Assembly: GCF_021730395.1 (NCBI RefSeq)
Contig: NC_069375.1
Span: 13,849,001-13,913,000, forward strand
From: Mercenaria mercenaria
Taxonomy: Eukaryota > Mollusca > Bivalvia > Venerida > Veneridae
Length of the DNA: 64,000 nt
Direction: 5' to 3'
Numbering within the stretch: position 1 is the first letter of the stretch; the number at the start of each line of letters is the position of its first letter. Under the pieces are notes generated by a model, which saw nothing but the letters and a program-made list of their open reading frames with translations, was not told the DNA's origin and searched no databases. Shown one piece after another: positions 13,701 through 22,700 of the stretch. The position numbers and the translations under genes were made by a program.

Positions 13701-16700
13701 TTATTATATCAATAAAAGAAATAAGATGTCTGCACACCTTTTCAGCAGGATTTAGTTACAAAGAATACAACTTAGTTTCGCAAATGATCTGTTAATCATT
13801 GTTGATAATACTACATATCGAACCTTTAACTGCTTCGCTACTGTCTGTACTATACATGAAGCAGGCTACCTTTTTCGCAATTTTACCAATTAGATATATT
13901 TTTAAAACTGCCCGACTGCGGGACTATACTTGTTGCGTTGCTTTACCAACTTGAAATACTCTACCTGGTTGCAGGCGGATATCTGTGGCATGGTTTTACC
14001 AACTTTAATAATTTATTACTCTACCTGTTTCCAGAACGATACCTGTTACGTGGCCTTAAGAACTAGATCTCCTCTACCTTGCTGCAGAACGATAGCAGCT
14101 GTTGCGTGACTTTATTAGCTAGATCCATCCTACCTTTTTTGTTTTTCCAATTTTTATTTCACCTCAGTACATTGACATTACGGTAATACATACATGTTCA
14201 TTATATGGATACATTACTTATTAACATTACATGTTTTAACATACATATTTATCCATGTAATTCAACATAGTAAGAGGAAAATTATACATTTAGTACATAA
14301 TATCAATCCCTGAAATGTTTTTCAAATATTGATGAATGGATGGAAAAAGATAAATGAATAATGAGATGATGGAGTGTCCTTTATAGAAACAAAAGTTGTC
14401 TGTAAGACTTTCAATGCTCGACTATTCGAAATATTGTACCAAAAGCAGGAAAATGCTACCTTAAGTGTTAGATTCAATCAGATCCATCCTACCTGCGTTC
14501 AGGACTATACCTGTTTCGCTGGTGCGTTGGTGAATATGAAATTGAGGAATGTATCCATCCGCATTCCAGTTTAGAAGAGGAGGAAATAATGAAACAAACG
14601 TGTCTTTTTCAAATTCTGAAATTACAAAAAAAGAACAAAGACAAACTATGGATAAAACATACAAAACATTTATCGTGTAGTAATGAGGACCTAAGAAAGT
14701 ACCAGAAGATCTTATGAAAAACATTAATTTTACTAATCTTGATTAAAAACTTGATGTATCGCCGTCAGCACGGAACAGTGGTACATTCCGCAAGATGTCT
14801 TGTAGTGCTAACCTTATCATCAGTCTTTAACAGCCTTAGAGTTTAAAAAAGTAACTTTCATTTCACTCTGTGTTCAACTCATTACATACCACATCATTTG
14901 TTATCGTTATGTTCTTTAGGGATTTATTTGCCGGAGATAACATTTTACACTGGCCTGTAATTTTGAAAGATAGTGGGGATAGAGTAACTTTTGATGCACA
15001 CCATAAGTTGGTACAAGTCTTCACCAGTTGTTGTCACTGACCGTTTCTAAGCGGCGCTGTCGACTTTGTTTGTTTCATTCATATTGTATATAAGCATTTA
15101 ATTTATGCTAACTGGTGAAATACTGAAAATTATCAGTGAGATATTTTTCTATCTCACTCAAAGTGTCTTAAAATTATCTCCCTTGAAATATTTTATGTTT
15201 TGGACCCCCTTTGTTGACTTAAGAATTACTGGTACTCTATGGTTATCCTACTACCTAAGCCATCCACGTGTCATGTACGGTTAGATAATTCTATGTAGGA
15301 CAAGCTAGCTGTACTAACGTTTTCAAAAGAAATACGAGGGCTGTTTAAAAATAGCGTAGACTTTTGCTGTCAAAATCCTCCTATTTTGTAACGAGCAATG
15401 TGAAATATATCGGTCTTATATCCTTTGAATTCGATTACTAATGTTCGCACTAATAATACACTAGTTTGCCCGAAAATATATGGACGTGCAGCATTACGCC
15501 AGGTCGACACGCACCGAGAGTATGGTGTTATTTGGAAATGTGAGGCAGAGGTAAACGACGTTTAAAATGAGTGAGTATTACCGTTTATGATACATGTAAT
15601 GTCGTCATCGACTCGCATAGATAATCAGACAATTGCTTAGTTATGTAGAAAGTTATGCGAACGGTAAATGAAGGAAGAAAACAAAAACATCTGTGGTTCG
15701 CCGTTAACGTCCATGTATGACATCTTAAATAAAGACAAAGTACTCACACTGAGCACCCTGTCTGAGGTGCTTGGCATAAGTGCTCATACTTTTTCAGTGT
15801 TCTAACCAAACAACGTTTTAAAACTAAGTTCTTCGAAACTAATATAAAATTACAATTATAAATAAATGCAAACTTAATGAAAGCAAATCGATGAAGGTAC
15901 GGCGTCGTTAATGGCGTTGAAATATAATCACTGTGCGCCGGGTTCGTGTAAGTAACTGTTTAAAAGGACGTGTAACTCCTTATTTTATGGTCATAATCAC
16001 GTCAAATTTGCAGTGCTGGTTACAGAAAAAAAAATGCAAATTATGTTGGTATATCTTCCATTTGCTTCTTTGAATAGAATTAAAGCTACTTAAAGGAAAA
16101 GTAGCCATCCTGAGAAACTAGGTAGGACCGCATATTTTGTCCAAGAGAATACCCAAGTTTGAAGTATTTCCTGGACGGGAAATTTAGAGCTTCCTCTACT
16201 ATATATAGATGGAGAGTCACGAGCTCCCTCGGTGAGATTTCAAAACGAACATTATCAATGACAAAACTATAAAATAAATCCTCCTTTTCTTAAGGGAAAT
16301 TATGCTTTTGTTTCTTGAATATGCTTAACAATTTATTGAACATCGATCGGAAAAAAAAGATAACTTTATTAAACTTATTCTTCAAGCGAAGTGTGGAACA
16401 TAAGTATTTATATCAATGCATATTAATAATTAGACATGTACACTGAAATCAATAACTCGTCTTAGATTATTTACCCGGAGGACATCCTTTATTTGAAGCA
16501 AATACTTCGACCTCCCAGTTAGGCCATTCGTATATTTCCGTCAGCGCATGATCATCGGACTTGAAACAGAAATTGATCTGCAAATTATATGGTCCGTATG
16601 GTCCTAGTATATGTGTTTCTTCGAATGTCAGATTATACAATGATGTCGCATTGTCTGAGACATCGTTGAAGAATGTGTCAGTTTTAAAAGGAACTTCCGT

Positions 16701-19700
16701 TGTAAAGTTGATGTACCCTATTTTCCACCCTTGCGCTTTAGTTTCTGGACATCCTCCCTTAGGCATCAGTAGATAGTACGGGCCGAGTGGCCACATACTC
16801 TTTCTCAGTTCTGAAGGAAATTCATAGATTTCTGCTTTTATTATTGACAGAGGTTGGTAAAAGTATATTTAAAAAAAAAACACATGAAAAGATGTGTCTG
16901 ATTTTATCAGTTTTAATAATATATGCTTTGGTTAAAACTGCTGCCATTCGGGAACGTATTTAAATGTCAAACATTGCTAAAATTCATATACCATATATGT
17001 TCTTTAACATTGTATAGTTTTATAAGAAATAGAAATAAATGTGCAAAATGAACAACTAAACGTTGAATAACAATTAGACGGTGGTAACAGAACACGTTTT
17101 CTTATCTAATTCCTTGTATTGTCTGAACGCACCACCAGAACGACAATGGTAATGTGTCATCTTGAAAGTGAATGATTCGTGCCAATTTTCAGCAGTGTTT
17201 TTCATTCTTTCTGTCTGACAGGGGGAAACATGACAAAAATAATGATGAAAGAGTTAGAAATATCGTTTTCCAAGAGCGGCACAACAAATTCGATAAAATA
17301 TAATAGCGCAAGATCCAGTACGATAAAAGAGATGAGATACACAATAACAATTACAAGACATATATTTTAAATTACAAATATTACAGTAACAGCCATAAAA
17401 ATGTAGAGAAACAATCGCAAACATAAAATTTAAATAAGGAAATTACGATAATAATTGACTTTTACAATAAGAAGAACGAAAGGTTCAAGCAAAAGTAACA
17501 AACACACATTAACAGTAACAAAATATAGAATGACACTCGGTGCTTTTACAATAATAACATCAAAGCAATGGATGAGAAAATCAACTCTCCACTTTGACAA
17601 TATAAAATAATAAAGCATTGAATATGATACGCAAACATGAAATATAACAACATTTCTAGTACGTAACAGTGCAACATTTTGTAAGCATAGCGACAACGAC
17701 AAAACGCTTTATTTAAAAACGGCTGTCGTCTTGTTGTTTTGTTGTTAAAGAGACAGAACAACACAATGTCAAATTAGAAAGGACTTTTAGCGAGGGTGAG
17801 GTATATTTAAGAAATAATAGATATGTTTCTATGTTTAATCAGTTAATAAAATATGGTCAGAAGTTAGGATGCGTAATAATTTAAATCACGAGTGCGTAGG
17901 ACGAGTGATTTAAATTATTCGCATCCGAACGACTGCTCATAATTTATTAACCGATAAAACTGTTTGAACATATTTATTATTTCGATTCTAACAACGCAAG
18001 TAGATCTAATTCACATTTTACAGTACTAAATTTTCAGCGTAATACGTTGTTCGGGTCAAATGCTGTTACAATTTACCCCCATGGTTAAAAGATGTTGCAT
18101 AGCAAAGGAACGTATAGGTATTTGTTTGTTTGTTTGTTGTTTTTTATCAGAATTTTGAGAAGTATTAATATATTAGTAATCTAACAGCTTGCAAACTATT
18201 TATGAAAACAGAATCATCAAATTCGGTTATTTATGTGATACGAGTTACGAGCTTACCTTTTGTATGACGTCGTATCACAAACGTTATGTCATATATTTAT
18301 GACGTCACCGCTTAATCATAATTGAGCTAATTGAATTCGCTCGTAGAGATCAAAACGTGATTCACGGACCTACACATAAGTCAGTATGACTTCTTATCAT
18401 AATTATATTTTTTAAATGTTGTTTTCAACCGTTTAGTCCTGAAATAATTCATAGTCAATGGAACAGAAATAGAATATCTTATTTTACAGTCGTAGGAGGC
18501 AAAATGTATCAGCCAAACGTATTTTATCGAAGATTCATGTTTAAGTGATTTTACAATATATAGCAATGGATTGTATAATATGAAGCAGCCTAAAAGAGGT
18601 GTTGTGAAGGAAAATCATTTGTGGTTGTAAAAGCCTAATGTTATAAATACAAATGTATATGTAAATTATTGTTGAAAAGTAAGTTGAATCGAATAAGAAA
18701 ACCATGTCAGTTAATAAAATTACGTAAATGTTTTAGGCTACATGTCATCTATCTATAATATATCTTGCACCAAACAAATAAATACCAAGCTTTGTATGTA
18801 ACTTCCATTGGATATGGACAAAAGTTAAAGATAAGATTTCTTGCTTTGGCCGTTTTATTTGCATAAAGGTATGTCAGTTTTGGTTAAAACGGGTTATGGT
18901 ATATTAATGATAAAAGGGTCATTAACATGGTACATTAATCTGAAATGATGCATTCATATACGCCTCGTTTTATCTAGGCATAGCATGATCCATTCCAGCC
19001 AAATGCAGCACAGCTGACAAGATAACTGTTATAATAAGCTATTGAAACGATTACGGTGTTCACACGCCAAATTCCAGAGAAGAATCATATAAGGTTGTCA
19101 CATGAATGGCCAAAGAATCCATATATTGCTTGCTAACCTCACAATAAAGGCTACGTAATCCAGAGACATATCGCAAACAAGACTCACAATAAAGGTCCGA
19201 GAATCCAGAATTGTACTCGCTTATCATAGATACAATAAAGGCACGATATTCCAGGAATATATTTCTTATCATAGTAACAAAAAAGGCTCTATATTCCAGA
19301 GATATATCTCTTATCGTAGTTACAATAAAGGTCTGTTATTCCATAGATATATCTCTTACATTTGTATCATAATAAAGGCCATATATTCCAGATATATATC
19401 TCTCACATTTGTATCATAGATATATCTCTTATTTCAGTTACAATTAAGGCCCGAAATTCCAGAGATATACCTCTTATCATATTTACAATAAAGGCCCGAT
19501 ATTCCTGAAAGATATCGCTTGCAATAGTTACAATAAAGGCCCGTTCATACAGAATACATATTATAGTAACAATGAAGCACAGAGAATTAAGAGACACATT
19601 TCTTACCATAGTTACGTTTAAGGTCCGTAAATCAAGAGATATATCGCTTACGATACTCACAATAAGGCCCGTAAATACAATTATCTGTCGCTTACCGTAT

Positions 19701-22700
19701 TCACATTTAAGGCCCGAGAATCCAGATGGACAGACACACTGACAGATTCCATCTTCCGCAGTTAAAGTCCCTCCGTGAAGACATTCCAATCCAAAACATG
19801 CTGTTACCATGAACAATATATAACCATACATAAGCTATTGACTTATGAAAATATACAGTAATATAGAGCTGATCACGTACGAAATTACATAAAACAGCCA
19901 ATATGGAAGATATCTCTTCAAATATGACACGTATAGTTCTGTGTATGGTGACATGTCTACCTATTTCTTACCGCTCTGATATTTGAGATGGTCATTTATT
20001 AATACGAGATGTTGCATTAAAACAATCCAATTGCACCGATTGTCGTTTTAAGAAATATTTCTTGTTATTTTTTAATGTCAGACATAGAATGTATTGGCTT
20101 AAGGAGGTAGGTTACCTTGTTACCAGGGTAAATTCAAATTAGTTGAACGGCAGTGATTTTTTGTATTTCGTGTAATTTAATGTTTTAACTGCTACAATCT
20201 CAGTTCCGTTTATCTCTGTCCCTTCAAGTACAATTTTTATTCAGGTTTGAAGTACATGACCCTCTTAAGGTATTTTATATAGAAAGAAGAAGGAAAATAC
20301 GGATACTTAACACTTTTCAGTGTATTTTGGTTTCATTGTTATCCGTAGAAGTCTGCATAATTAATAGTTTTACTAGTATGCGCATTAGCTTTCTAATAAA
20401 AGCTTAAAATGTATATGTCGCGGGGCTCGTGTTTCTATGGTAACGCATTTTCTCTCATTTTTCAACAATTATGTATGAAAACGGGTTTTCGACGGCTTCA
20501 GTGCCATTCTGTTATTGACCAACATGGAATATTTGGGTAATATGATTAGCAAAATACCAAGAACTTCACATGGTACTATGTTTTTCTTAAAGTTTAGAGT
20601 AACCATGGCAACAGAGATGTTTAATATAGCTTATATGCTGCTTTTTACCGTAATTTCTTATAAAAAAATATTATATAAAATTATCTTTCTTGTTAATGTA
20701 GCTTTAAAACATCTTATTTCTAACGTTAGTAATATTTTCGTATGAATTGCAGTTAATTTAACAAATTTCACAGCTTAAAATACTTACAGCAGTGCCCGTC
20801 ATCTGCAATTTTTATTGAAAAATCGTTCTGCATGCTGCTATTATTCTCATGGATATTGTTGAAATGAAAATAAAAAGCCGAAGCTGTGTTCCTTAAATAG
20901 ACCAGTGTCAATGCTTTTGAATTTTACCATTAGACATATAGGTCACGGGCTTCGTTTCCATGGTAACATCAATTTAATTCAAGACACCACAATTTTATAC
21001 TGAAATTTGAACAATTTTAGAGCTTAGTTTTAGTATTTAAGTAACAAATTAACAACGGAAACTGGGAAATAGGTATAACAAATCAAACTGCCCAATTTTT
21101 ATTTGTAAATGACCGTAATAAGTTACCTTTCAGCCAGCTATATTCCCAATCACATCAGTTACCATCATCAATTTTCTTACATTCCGCATAACATTTCAAT
21201 ATAATTACATAAAAGAAGCAAATTATTGATCATTTTTTCAGAGCAAAAGACTAATAAAAAGTATTTCAGCAAATAATGGCTGTTTAAAAATAGTTCAAAT
21301 AAAGAAAAAGCGCAGAATAACGTACTTTCAAAATAAAAGCTATTAATTTTGCGCGGTAACTGACACGTAACGTCATGACGTCAATGACGTCATTTTAAGG
21401 CAACAATGTTTTGAAGCGTTTCTGCGGCAATTCATTCATTATTTCTGCATTATTAAACCATTAAACATAAGATCGGAGGCAGGTTCAAGATTTATTTCCA
21501 GAAGAATGGATATACAAACACATTTAGTTTGTCGTAAACGTCGTCGTAAATCGTCACGTCAGCTTCCGGTTGGACATGCGCACTTACAAATATCAAGGTA
21601 ACCTACCTCCTTAACACTGTGCTTACCGACGGAATTTTGTTTCCTGGTGAAAGTAGCAAATAACCGTTGATAATAATATTCTTAATATTATAATATGTTC
21701 TAATGTTTCTTTACAAACAAAACTACAGAAATAAACAAGGTTACCTTTCCCCGATCGCGTTTATAGAAATTCAAGACTATGATATAAAAATATAGAATAA
21801 TCGTGAAACGTGCAATAATTTTGTGTACCGCTCATCGCAAATCGTATATTGTACATGTATCTCATTCATCGTGCGTGAAGCGCTAATCTACAGTGTATAG
21901 ACTCTCTCTACGCCCAAACGGAAGTCGACAAAAACTAGGCGTTCAAAAATCAAAGCACAAACATTTGCTGTAGCGAATGGCTTGGATTTTCTTTGTTTAT
22001 TTCGCTAATATCGCATAAAGTAGATGTATTTTATAATTTTCATATTGTTTAAGAGCTACTGTTTACGTAGTTCTCAAACACGCCTGATAAAACTCATAAT
22101 ATACTTAATTTCAAATGTCAAATCAACTGTTGATATTTGTTCGATTTTGTAATAAAACTATCAATACTTTAAATACATTTATCTTGAGCTTTTGCAGCAA
22201 AGAATTGAAACCTTTTCTACTTTTTAGATAGATATCTTACGCATCGATAAAATAAATACTAGCATTTACGTTTTCAGGAAAATGTGTTTTTCTGTGACAT
22301 GTATGCCGATTACACTGCCCCACTACTCAATACATTACTGGCCCACTAATCGCAATTTTTAAAATCCAGACTGTACGCTTAGTCGGAAAACTGTACGCCT
22401 ATTCAAAACTTCTTTTTCATTCTTATATTTCAATGTTTTGACTTTGTTTTATGATTACCAACAGTTAAAAATAATTTCTTTCGTTTTCAGAACAGCAATG
22501 GACAAGTTTAGATGTTATTACTGCAGTTTCAATTCCACTTGCCGTATAGGTTAGTGTTTATTAGTAAGCATTTATCAAATTGAATTGAGCCGGGCAACCA
22601 ATTTAATTTGATACATGCGTACTAATAACCTCTAACCTGCATAGTGTTTGAAATTATCTTTGTGTAATAATGACTAGATTCTTTTACACAGTTATGAGCA

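Noticed and set aside
20515-20745. 76-codon frame inside the TIR element
   Set aside because: No similarity to a transposase and too short to support.
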